DNA from: Marine Group I thaumarchaeote
GTDB lineage: Archaea; Thermoproteota; Nitrososphaeria; Nitrososphaerales; Nitrosopumilaceae
Assembly: GCA_013390745.1 (NCBI GenBank)
Contig: JACASX010000001.1
Span: 124,001-188,000 of the forward strand
DNA: 64,000 nucleotides
Reading direction: 5' to 3'
This document shows, piece by piece, positions 51,373 through 59,254 of this stretch. The notes beneath the pieces were generated by a model. It was not told where the DNA came from. It made no database searches and saw nothing but the letters and a program-made list of their open reading frames with translations. The translations under genes and the position numbers were made by a program. The stretch's first letter is position 1. The number at the start of each line of letters is the position of its first letter.

Positions 51373-53177
51373 TCACCTTTGCCCGTAACTGTGTGATAGC
51401 TAGTATCACTTCCATAATCAGCATAAAAGTCTGGATCATCATCTTTTGATGGGGGAACAACTAATGGTGAAAGTACTTTCTGCATATCCTTGACAGATTT
51501 TATTTCCGATGACTCATTACCGTGTACAATTCTATCAATCCAACGAGAAAGAGTATCATCAGACTGTTTATTTTTCTTATAGAGTTCAATGATCTTTAAG
51601 ATAACAGGTATGGTACGTTTTACGGGTACTCTGATACATGTAACACCAAGCATGGATTTATCATCAAATCTACCACCCAGGGACATGCTATAGTTAGGGT
51701 ACATGTCTTTGCCAACCCTTGCACCTCCACCAAAGAAACCAATAGTGGCAATTTCATGTTGTCCACAAGAATTGGGACATCCGCTAATCTTTATTGTCGC
51801 ATCTCTTAAATCGTCATCGTCATCTAGTTTTAACTCCAAGAATTTTCGTTGAATCTCTTTTGCCAGTCTATGAGAGTTTGTAAGTGCCAGATTACAAGAT
51901 GAGGTACCAGAACAACCAACAGCCGAAGCCATAGTCAGTGAACCTGAATTTGCTAAACCCACTTCAAGTAACCTAGAGTAAAGTTTTGGTAGATCACTTT
52001 CATGCACGTATCTAAGTATAATATCTTGTGAGAAGCCATTACGTGCAAAACCTTCAGCTGAAAAGTCCTTAGTAATATCTGCCATAGCACGAAGTTGGTT
52101 TGCAGTTATATCTCCAGATTCTAGTGTAACAAAAACAGCTCTATATCCTTCTTGTTTTTGCTTGTAGGTAGTAGTCTTTAACCATCGTGCATAACCATCA
52201 GGTATTGAACCATTTTCGCTGGAAACAGAAATGGGTCTTTTAATTTCATTTGATTTTTTATTAATGTTTAATCTTATAATGACTGATTGCGTTGCCCTAA
52301 CGATCGTTCTCTCCTTCAGAACCAAATTTTTAAATTTATCCCATCCCATTTCATTAACAAGATAACGCATTCTGTTCCTAGCCATGTTCTTCCTATCACC
52401 TATCCTATCAAAAATTTGTAGAACGGCGATTGATGTGTATAAAAGATCTTCTTCTGGTGTAAAATCCTCAAGCTGGTGACCCACAAATGATTTATTTCCA
52501 AGACCACCGCCAAGAAATATTTTGAATCCATGCTGCATTGTCTTATCATCAAGTTTTCTAATTTGAGGAATTAATCCCACGTCAACTATCCTAGTCATTC
52601 CATGTTTTTCACAGCAAGAAAAATTAAACTTAAATTTTCGTGGAAGTGACTGATTCAATGGATTTCTAAGAAGAAATCTTGCCGTTGCAATTGCATATGG
52701 TGTTGCATCAAATTCCTCATCATTACAAACTCCTGACAATGGGCTACACATAACATTTCTAACTGTATTACCACATGCTTCACGAGATGTTAATCCAACA
52801 TCTGCAAGCCCATGCATGATTTCTGAAACATCTTCAAGAACAACCCAATGTAATTGAACGTTCTCTCTAGTTGATACATGTGCACTACCTATTGAATACA
52901 TCTCACTTAGTTGAGCAATTTTTTCTAATTGGTGAGGATAAATCTGACCTGCAGGAATTTTAATTCTAACCATTGCATAATCATCCGTCATTCTTGTACC
53001 ATATGCACCATGTTGTAGACGAAAACGTCTAAAATTATCATGATCAATTTTGCCCTGTCGATAAAGCTTTACCGTGTGAGCAAAGTTATCAGCTTCCTCT
53101 CTTCGTGACCAATCAATCTTTGGCTTTTTTGAAGCCGATTTTGATGGTCTTAGCTGTTGCGCCATCTTTAGATTCAT
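51360..53177 (-). CDS. sir: Siroheme [4Fe-4S] sulfite/nitrite reductase
   Basis: 605 residues, ferredoxin-type assimilatory reductase with duplicated halves. TRENVQLHWV and TSREACGNTVRNVMCSP lie in the first half; the cluster/siroheme ligands are in CSGTSSCNLAL and SGCPNSCGQHEI near the C-terminal half. It performs six-electron reduction of sulfite (or nitrite). Sequence alone does not decide, but the coupled rhodanese and nearby TusA favour sulfite. The protein ends in a tail with GKGECAA; the Cys there is notable. An ATG four codons in is an alternative start. Confidence 0.88.
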   Translation of the reverse strand: MNLKMAQQLRPSKSASKKPKIDWSRREEADNFAHTVKLYRQGKIDHDNFRRFRLQHGAYGTRMTDDYAMVRIKIPAGQIYPHQLEKIAQLSEMYSIGSAHVSTRENVQLHWVVLEDVSEIMHGLADVGLTSREACGNTVRNVMCSPLSGVCNDEEFDATPYAIATARFLLRNPLNQSLPRKFKFNFSCCEKHGMTRIVDVGLIPQIRKLDDKTMQHGFKIFLGGGLGNKSFVGHQLEDFTPEEDLLYTSIAVLQIFDRIGDRKNMARNRMRYLVNEMGWDKFKNLVLKERTIVRATQSVIIRLNINKKSNEIKRPISVSSENGSIPDGYARWLKTTTYKQKQEGYRAVFVTLESGDITANQLRAMADITKDFSAEGFARNGFSQDIILRYVHESDLPKLYSRLLEVGLANSGSLTMASAVGCSGTSSCNLALTNSHRLAKEIQRKFLELKLDDDDDLRDATIKISGCPNSCGQHEIATIGFFGGGARVGKDMYPNYSMSLGGRFDDKSMLGVTCIRVPVKRTIPVILKIIELYKKNKQSDDTLSRWIDRIVHGNESSEIKSVKDMQKVLSPLVVPPSKDDDPDFYADYGSDTSYHTVTGKGECAA

Positions 53178-53330
53178 AGTTTAATAACGGATATAAATTT
53201 ATGACAATAGGAATTTTGACTAACATAATGAATTATCAAGTTGTAAATTGCCTGAATGATGAATTTACATTAGTGTTACCTAATTTTTGAGCAAGAAAAA
53301 ACTATTAAGCTCTCGCCACTGTGTGTTTTT

Positions 53331-54170
53331 GTGCAAGAATCTGTAAATAAACAACGACCAGAAAAAATTTTCGCTGATGTAAAGGAAGTTGAAATAACAC
53401 GTGCTATTGCTAAGGAATTCTACACTGTTTTGCAAGATAGAGCTGAATGTGATGTAATAATTATTGGTGCTGGTCCTGCCGGACTAACTGCTGCACGTGA
53501 ATTATCGTTAATGGGATACAAAATTTTAGTTATTGAACAAAATAACTATCTCGGCGGTGGTTATTGGTTAGGGGGATATATGATGAACCCGGTTACAGTA
53601 AGAGCGCCTGCACAAAAAATTTGGGATGAGCTTGGAATTCCTTACAAAAAAGTTGGCGATGGATTATACTTAACACCTGGCCCTCATGCTGTCTCAAAGT
53701 TAATTGCAGCTACATGTGATGCAGGTGTAAAATTTTTAAATCTTACAAAATTTGATGATTTAGTTTTAAGACATGGAAGAGTTGCTGGAATTGTTGTGAA
53801 CTGGATGCCAGTGTCTGCATTACCAAGAAACATTACATGTGTTGATCCAATTGCACTAGAAGCAAAGATGATAATTGATGCGTCAGGACATGACTCTGTT
53901 GCTGTAAAGAGACTTGTTGACAGAAATATGGTGGAGTGGAAAGGGATGAATCCTATGTGGGTTGAAAATGGCGAGGAGCATGTTGTTGAGAAAACAGGCG
54001 AAGTTTTTCCTGGTCTTGTTGCTGCTGGCATGTCAGTTACTGAAACACATGGACTAGCACGAATGGGACCGACTTTTGGTTCTATGCTATATTCTGGAAA
54101 AAAGGCAGCTGAGATTACTGACGAAAAAATAAAAGAATACGATCGTAAAATTCCAAAAAAATCTGATTGA
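53331..54170 (+). CDS. thi4: Thi4-type thiazole synthase with Cys at the active-site position
   Basis: 279 residues from a GTG. FAD/NAD motif DVIIIGAGPAGLTAAREL, EQNNYLGGGYWLGG, and C-terminal THGLARMGPTFGSMLYSGKKAA. Makes the thiazole (ADT) moiety of thiamin from NAD and glycine. Aligned by eye, the segment NITCVDPIALEAK carries Cys where methanogen Thi4 has His (LHVDP), which suggests the suicidal yeast-type enzyme that donates its own Cys sulfur. The unknown gene downstream overlaps by 4 nt. Divergent from sir. Confidence 0.9.
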   Translation: MQESVNKQRPEKIFADVKEVEITRAIAKEFYTVLQDRAECDVIIIGAGPAGLTAARELSLMGYKILVIEQNNYLGGGYWLGGYMMNPVTVRAPAQKIWDELGIPYKKVGDGLYLTPGPHAVSKLIAATCDAGVKFLNLTKFDDLVLRHGRVAGIVVNWMPVSALPRNITCVDPIALEAKMIIDASGHDSVAVKRLVDRNMVEWKGMNPMWVENGEEHVVEKTGEVFPGLVAAGMSVTETHGLARMGPTFGSMLYSGKKAAEITDEKIKEYDRKIPKKSD

Positions 54171-54976
54171 AAGTTTCTAAAATTTTTCTGTATGACGAAC
54201 CCGCTGTTCAGGAAATACAAATTTCAAATTTAAAGAATTTCCTTCTAGAAACTTTTCACGTGGGCATAGAGATTAAAAAATGCATTTTTAATAACTTGGA
54301 TGGAAAAACGATAGAGAAGATTTCTGGCTGTAGAATTTTTGATCCTAAAATGCCATTCAAGGAACACCTGCCAAACAAACAGGAAATAGATTTTGAGAAA
54401 AGTGTTTGCGAGGATACCAAACTGATGGAAAAAACAACTATGGTTGAGAATGCTAAAAAGATTGAAGATGTTGTGATGTACGATGGATTTGAAATTCAAA
54501 ATATTATTTATGACATTATTACAAAAAATGATTCAAATCCAAACAACTTGCATATTGTTTTTACAAACAAGCTAACCTGTACTTATGATACTACTGATAA
54601 TAGATATCATGGAAGGGCGGTAATTTGCTCTAATCCAGCCATTATATCTACAGCAGGAATGATCGAGGCTCCAGCTAGACCTAGGGAATATTATTTTGAT
54701 GTCATAAAATGTAAAATGCAGGGGCTTGACATACAAAATGTTAAAAAAAATTATGATGGAGAGTTTCTAGATTATCATGACAAAAAACTTTCAAAAATAG
54801 CTGAGGGATATCTGTTACAAGCTATTTTCTATTACATGACAGGTGATGCGTTTTGTGATAGTTTGGACTGCAGGCTAAACAACGCACATTGGCAAAAAGA
54901 TCTATTATACTCACAATTAAAAATTGGAAAACTTTGCAACAAACATCAAGCATTACTTGACAAACTACATGTTTAA
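54167..54976 (+). CDS. Conserved-looking protein of unknown function
   Basis: 269 residues, TTG start within the thi4 stop (TTGA). Soluble. Motifs that stand out: TAGMIEAPARPREYYFD in the middle and DAFCDSLDCRLNNAHWQKDLL then LCNKHQALLDKL at the end, a Cys/His set that could bind metal. It faintly recalls an archaeal family described as a putative metallopeptidase, but there is no HExxH. Co-translation with thi4 suggests a link to thiamin or sulfur metabolism; not proven. Confidence 0.7.
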   Translation: MKVSKIFLYDEPAVQEIQISNLKNFLLETFHVGIEIKKCIFNNLDGKTIEKISGCRIFDPKMPFKEHLPNKQEIDFEKSVCEDTKLMEKTTMVENAKKIEDVVMYDGFEIQNIIYDIITKNDSNPNNLHIVFTNKLTCTYDTTDNRYHGRAVICSNPAIISTAGMIEAPARPREYYFDVIKCKMQGLDIQNVKKNYDGEFLDYHDKKLSKIAEGYLLQAIFYYMTGDAFCDSLDCRLNNAHWQKDLLYSQLKIGKLCNKHQALLDKLHV

Positions 54977-55000
54977 AATACAATTAATAGTCAAGAAAGT

Positions 55001-55933
55001 ATGCCTGAACAAAAAACAAAATATAATATCATTATAATCGGTGCAGGTCCTGCAGGTTATACTGCTGGAATTTACAGTTCACGTGCACGCCGCGATACAT
55101 TATTAATTTCCGGTATTTTGCCTGGCGGTCAGTTAATGAATACCACAGATGTTGAAAATTATCCTGGCTTTGATGAAGGAATAATGGGTCCGGACCTGAT
55201 GATAATAATGCGAAAACAGGCAAAGAAAATGGGAACGAAAATTATTGATGATGAGGTTGTGTCTGTAGATTTTAAAAGTAAGCCGCTAAAGGTGTCAACT
55301 GCTTCAAGCACTTTTGAGGCAAGTTCAGTAATAGTTTGTACTGGCGCGAATCCAAGAAAAATTGGGCTGGACGGCGAGCAAACATTTGCAGGTAAGGGTG
55401 TTTCATATTGTGCAACATGTGATGGTGCATTTTTCAAAAACCAGGAACTAATTGTCGTAGGAGGTGGTGACTCGGCAATGGAGGAAGCAACTTTTCTTAC
55501 AAAATTTGCATCAACCGTACATATTGTACACAGAAGAGATGAGTTTAGAGCAAGTAAGATAATGCAGGAGCGTGCGCTTTCCAATGAAAAAATCAAAGTT
55601 CATTTCAACTGTACAGTTGATGATATTCAAGGGGACCAAAAATTTCAGAAAGTAATTCTAAAAAACGTGAAAAACGATGAAAAGATTACCCTTGAGGCAG
55701 GTGGTTTGTTTGTGGCTATAGGACATGAGCCTAATAGCAAAATACTTGAAGGTCAGGTTGAATTGGATGAAAATGGTTATGTTGTTTTGAAAAATAATAC
55801 GGAAACCGGCGTACCAGGTGTTTTCTGTGCAGGTGACGTTCATGATCATAGATACAGGCAAGCTGTAACTGCGGCTGGATTTGGTTGCATGGCTGCAATT
55901 GATGCCGATAAGTATTTAGCTGAACAGAAATAG
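55001..55933 (+). CDS. trxB: Thioredoxin reductase
   Basis: 310 residues, low-molecular-weight TrxR. FAD motif IIIGAGPAGYTAGIYSSRA, redox pair C137-A-T-C140 in YCATCDGAFF, NADPH motif VVGGGDSAMEEA then HRRDEFRA, and FCAGDVHDHRYRQAVTAAG. Reduces thioredoxin, a reductant for MsrB at 36130-36528. It follows the unknown gene by 24 nt and converges on TusA. Confidence 0.93.
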   Translation: MPEQKTKYNIIIIGAGPAGYTAGIYSSRARRDTLLISGILPGGQLMNTTDVENYPGFDEGIMGPDLMIIMRKQAKKMGTKIIDDEVVSVDFKSKPLKVSTASSTFEASSVIVCTGANPRKIGLDGEQTFAGKGVSYCATCDGAFFKNQELIVVGGGDSAMEEATFLTKFASTVHIVHRRDEFRASKIMQERALSNEKIKVHFNCTVDDIQGDQKFQKVILKNVKNDEKITLEAGGLFVAIGHEPNSKILEGQVELDENGYVVLKNNTETGVPGVFCAGDVHDHRYRQAVTAAGFGCMAAIDADKYLAEQK

Positions 55934-55935
55934 GA

Positions 55936-56178
55936 CTACTTTACCTTTTTAATTTCAAAACGAATTTCATTTCCATTTTTTTCCATCTTGACTACTTCAT
56001 GCCCAAGTCTTCTTGCCCAATTTGCTATATCATCTTCAGCAGCAGGATCATCAGCAAGGACAGTAAGTATTTCACCAATCTGCATCTTTGAAAGTTCAAC
56101 GTTTGTTTGCATAACAGGTGATGGACAAAACAATCCTCTCGCATCTAATGTTTTTCCTGATTCTGAAATTTCAATCAC
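55936..56178 (-). CDS. tusA: TusA-family sulfur carrier
   Basis: 80 residues. LDARGLFCPSPVMQT with catalytic Cys18 in the CPxP motif, then a two-layer alpha-beta fold (LTVLADDPAAEDDI, LGHEVVKME). TusA proteins shuttle persulfide sulfur to tRNA thiolation, molybdopterin or sulfur oxidation. The location near the rhodanese and Thi4 fits intracellular sulfur relay. Two nt separate it from the trxB stop. Confidence 0.9.
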   Translation of the reverse strand: MIEISESGKTLDARGLFCPSPVMQTNVELSKMQIGEILTVLADDPAAEDDIANWARRLGHEVVKMEKNGNEIRFEIKKVK

Positions 56179-56188
56179 CTAACTAGAA

Positions 56189-57103
56189 TCAAAAGGCCAT
56201 CTTTAAGATGTTTGCTAAGTTACGTTCTCGAAATAGACGGTGCTCGTACCCCTCAAAATTTATTTTTTTAGAAATTCTCCTGAGTGCAACGATAGACATT
56301 CTGTAAAACATATTCCAAAATATGCCTTCAGGGTCAACCATATACAATTTGTAAAGCAGTTTGATAGGCCATAACGCTCGTGGATAAAAATGTGAAGTAT
56401 ACTTGTCTATGAAAAAGGCTGAGTTTTGAATCTTGTATCTTATGTGTTCTAGTGCCTCTTTGGGTTGTACATATTCAGTGTTTTCGATGATTATTTTATG
56501 ATGTTTCATTGCAGCAATTACACTATCCAATTTATTCTCAGAATAAATCAGATTAGTTGATCTACCAATAGTAGATTGCACGTGAGAGTCACTGCCTGCA
56601 ACTACATGCAAGGATTTCTCCTTTGCGAATTTTTTTGCCCTAAGATTCGAATATACATCCACATTGGAGCTGTTAAACACTTCAAATAGATCACAGTAAA
56701 CGGAATCCTCACGCAATGCATCCAATAAACTAAATGGATGAGGGGCAGTAGTTACAGCATTCTGTTTTTTCGCCTCATCTAATACTTCATGCAATGAGAG
56801 TCCTGATTTGATAGAATGATCAATCCCATAGACTAGTACATGGGATTCATTATCTGTTGTAACCTCTTCTGCTGGATACACCTTTAATGCATCAAACTTT
56901 TGATGATTTTTTTTATATTCAAGCATCTGTCTGTAGCCGTCAATTGTATTATGATTGGTAACAAAAAGTACATCAAGACCAGCTAGATATGCATGTTCTA
57001 ACTGCTTGGGAATTGTGACATTGCAGTCATAAATTGGTTCTAGAGCACCAACATGTCCGTTTGAAAAAATGTTATGGCAATGTAATTCTGTTTTTAATGG
57101 CAT
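56189..57103 (-). CDS. PHP-domain phosphoesterase
   Basis: About 304 residues. PHP metal motifs: TELHCHNIFSNG (first HxH), VTNHNTIDGY, the Glu in YPAEEVT, TAPHPFSL and AGSDSHV. Such free-standing PHP proteins hydrolyse phosphoesters (e.g. 3',5'-nucleotide or oligonucleotide). The C-terminal 80 residues (YTSHFYPRALWPIKLLYKLY) are beyond the core domain and hydrophobic in part. The start is ambiguous among three nearby ATGs. Substrate unknown. Confidence 0.83.
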   Translation of the reverse strand: MPLKTELHCHNIFSNGHVGALEPIYDCNVTIPKQLEHAYLAGLDVLFVTNHNTIDGYRQMLEYKKNHQKFDALKVYPAEEVTTDNESHVLVYGIDHSIKSGLSLHEVLDEAKKQNAVTTAPHPFSLLDALREDSVYCDLFEVFNSSNVDVYSNLRAKKFAKEKSLHVVAGSDSHVQSTIGRSTNLIYSENKLDSVIAAMKHHKIIIENTEYVQPKEALEHIRYKIQNSAFFIDKYTSHFYPRALWPIKLLYKLYMVDPEGIFWNMFYRMSIVALRRISKKINFEGYEHRLFRERNLANILKMAF

Positions 57104-57144
57104 CATAATACACATTCATTTTAAAGCGTAATCATTATTTGTAA

Positions 57145-57876
57145 TTATCGAAATAGATCATCATGATCTGATCGTAACATTTTCTGAATTTTTACATCAG
57201 AGGAACTAAAGTTGTAATTTCGAACTATTGCAATTGGACATTTTTGAACTTTCCCCATAACAAGTTCCGATGCTGAGCAAATCTCATCAGCAACTGCTAT
57301 TGCTGTTACCTGCATGATTTTTCCAAATGTGTCAGGTTTACCGTTATAATCTAAGATTGGTTCAAGACCAGCAATCCCAATTGCTACGTCTGTCTGACCC
57401 AACCTAAATGGCCTTCCAAATGTATCAGAAATTATCACAGCTGTATGTTTTCCAGTTTTTTGTTTAATTCTATCTTTCAATAGGTTAGCTGACTTGTCGG
57501 GATCATCAGGTAACAATGTTGCATAACCGTCTTGTACATTGCTTTCATCAATCCCAGCATTAGCACAAACAAACCCATGATTGGTTTCAACTATAATTAT
57601 ACCATTTTCCATTCTTACAATTCTTTTACTTTCTGAAAGTATCAATTCCACTAATCTTGGGTCCTTACCATATGAGCTTGCTATGCCATCAGCAAGAAGA
57701 GAAGGTTTAACTGATGATAAATTTAGAATGCGGCCTTCGTTCTTGGAAATTATTTTTTGAGAAAAAACAAGTATGTCGTCCTCATTAATTTCTGATGATT
57801 TTATAATTAAATCTACTAGGTCATCATCAGACTCAATTTCTTTTTGAATTTTTACTGGAATGATTTCTAGTGCCAT
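57145..57876 (-). CDS. cofE: F420-0:gamma-glutamyl ligase
   Basis: About 243 residues. N-terminal LEIIPVKIQKEIESDDDLVDLI and VFSQKIISKNEGRI, VCANAGIDESNV, AVIISDTFGRPFRLGQTDVAIG (metal/GTP site) and PDTFGKIMQVTAIAVADEI are typical of CofE. Adds glutamates to coenzyme F420-0. It implies F420 synthesis in this organism. Start ATG (MALEIIP) preferred over an upstream GTG. Confidence 0.92.
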   Translation of the reverse strand: MALEIIPVKIQKEIESDDDLVDLIIKSSEINEDDILVFSQKIISKNEGRILNLSSVKPSLLADGIASSYGKDPRLVELILSESKRIVRMENGIIIVETNHGFVCANAGIDESNVQDGYATLLPDDPDKSANLLKDRIKQKTGKHTAVIISDTFGRPFRLGQTDVAIGIAGLEPILDYNGKPDTFGKIMQVTAIAVADEICSASELVMGKVQKCPIAIVRNYNFSSSDVKIQKMLRSDHDDLFR

Positions 57877-57929
57877 TCTATTTGTTTTGAACACTGCAGT
57901 TAAAACATTTAGATTTGCTACACGGACGA

Positions 57930-58568
57930 TTATAATTCCAGTTTTATGTTATAGTGCGTATTAATCAGGCCGATAATTTTTGATAGATCCTTTTCGTCAA
58001 GAGTTACCATAGCTAAATCCTTGACCAAGTCTTGAGCACGAAAGGCTATTCCCAAACCGGTAATGTCAAAAAGCTTGACATCGTTTGCTCCATCAACCAC
58101 TGCCGTAATGTCTTCCTTTTTCTCATTCCATTCGTTGATTTTAATAATAGCTGATTTTGACTTGTCCGCATCAACATTTACAATAACATCGTCAAGCTTA
58201 CCATCTTTGAAGACAAGTTCGTTACTATACACAAAATCAAGATCAAGATCTTTTTTTAATCTGTCAGTAATAATTGTAAAACCACCAGAAACTGCCATTA
58301 TTTTCCAGCCAGCATTTTTTAATACACGGCATGCCTCTTTGGCACCAGTCATTATTGGTAAAGAATTTGCAACTTGAATGCATGTATCATAATCCATGCC
58401 ACGAAGAAGGTGAACACGTTCTTTGAGACCCTCAACCCAATCAATTTTTCCTTCTATACCTTTTTTTGTAATTTCCCAGATTTTGTTTTCTTTATTCACT
58501 TTTTCAGCTAACAAAGGAAGATATTCTGCATCATAAAGAACTCCCTCAACATCAAAAATTGCTAGCAA
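57930..58568 (-). CDS. serB: SerB-like HAD phosphatase
   Basis: 212 residues. HAD motif I reads FDVEGVLYD, so the second acidic residue is Glu instead of the usual Asp of DxDxT; motif II VSGGFTIITD (Ser), Lys, and motif IV VDGANDVKLF (usually GDGAND). Overall order and cap fit phosphoserine phosphatase, the last step of serine synthesis. The DxE change can still coordinate Mg or protonate, but substrate may differ. TTG start; no ATG is available. Confidence 0.82.
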   Translation of the reverse strand: MLAIFDVEGVLYDAEYLPLLAEKVNKENKIWEITKKGIEGKIDWVEGLKERVHLLRGMDYDTCIQVANSLPIMTGAKEACRVLKNAGWKIMAVSGGFTIITDRLKKDLDLDFVYSNELVFKDGKLDDVIVNVDADKSKSAIIKINEWNEKKEDITAVVDGANDVKLFDITGLGIAFRAQDLVKDLAMVTLDEKDLSKIIGLINTHYNIKLEL

Positions 58569-58670
58569 CTGTCTTCTGTTTTGAAATTTATTCTAAACAA
58601 TATTAATCTTAACAGAAAATGATAGATCGCATACAGTTAATATTAAATGAGATAGAATTGCAGATTACTT

Positions 58671-58958
58671 ATGTCAAATGAGCTTGAGTTCAAGTATGAA
58701 GTCGAAATAAAAAGTGTCGAAAAAAGACAGATGCTTTCAAAGGAAGTAAAAGCAGAACTAAAAGAGTCTGGTTTGATGGATGAAAAGGGAAAATTGAAAA
58801 TCAAAGGTGTGAGTCCAAAAATGCTAAAGAGGATGAAACAGGAATTTGTTGATTGTCCAGTGCTTAAGAAGGAGGTACCATTCATACCATGTTTTGTCTG
58901 TCCAAACTTCCAAAGCAGAGTGACAGGTAAGGTTTTGTGTAAGGGAGATAATCTATAA
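58671..58958 (+). CDS. Small protein with C-terminal Cys motif
   Basis: 95 residues. Lys/Glu-rich helical N-terminus (about 1-60) and C-terminal cysteines in FVDCPVLKKEV, FIPCFVCPNFQ and VLCKGDNL, which could bind zinc or Fe-S. It lies 1 nt before the lysine-rich gene. No family recognised. Confidence 0.72.
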   Translation: MSNELEFKYEVEIKSVEKRQMLSKEVKAELKESGLMDEKGKLKIKGVSPKMLKRMKQEFVDCPVLKKEVPFIPCFVCPNFQSRVTGKVLCKGDNL

Positions 58959-58959
58959 T

Positions 58960-59202
58960 ATGGTTAAAAAAAGAGCGGCAAAAAGAAAAGCTACAAAGAC
59001 CAAACGTAAAACAGCAAAGACCAAACGTAAAACAGCAAAGACCAAACGTAAAACAAAAAAAGCATTTGGAGGATATTCTATAAATTTCAAAAATAGAGAC
59101 GAAACACTTGAACAGGTTTTTGGCAAAGCAGGAATTGCCCCAAGTGAAATGACAAAAAAACTCTGGAAATTTATTAAGAATAAGAGACTTGGTCACAAGT
59201 AA
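58960..59202 (+). CDS. Lysine-rich protein with H1-like tail and SWIB-like end
   Basis: 80 residues. Residues about 1-33 are almost all Lys/Arg/Thr/Ala in repeats of AKTKRKT, resembling histone-H1 tails; residues about 40-80 (NRDETLEQVFGK, MTKKLWKFIKNKRLGHK) resemble the first part of a SWIB/MDM2-type domain. The tail repeats are encoded by three near-identical 21-bp units (58995-59055). Likely binds nucleic acid, possibly a chromatin-like protein. Follows the 95-residue gene directly. Confidence 0.75.
   Translation: MVKKRAAKRKATKTKRKTAKTKRKTAKTKRKTKKAFGGYSINFKNRDETLEQVFGKAGIAPSEMTKKLWKFIKNKRLGHK
58995..59055 (+). repeat. Three 21-bp tandem units coding AKTKRKT
   Basis: AAAGACCAAACGTAAAACAGC starts at 58995 and 59016 and, nearly complete, at 59037. 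The identity is at DNA level, so copy number may vary between strains. Confidence 0.85.
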
Positions 59203-59254
59203 AATAATACCAAACTAGTAAAGCTCATTATGCTGATTGATGGTGAAAGGTTAA

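Noticed and set aside
53201-53290. 29-codon frame between sir and thi4
   Set aside because: No promoter at a usable distance; the AT-rich gap is better read as the divergent promoter region of sir and thi4.
53171-53340. TPP riboswitch upstream of thi4
   Set aside because: The characteristic CTGAGA and ACCTGA-type conserved strings are not present.
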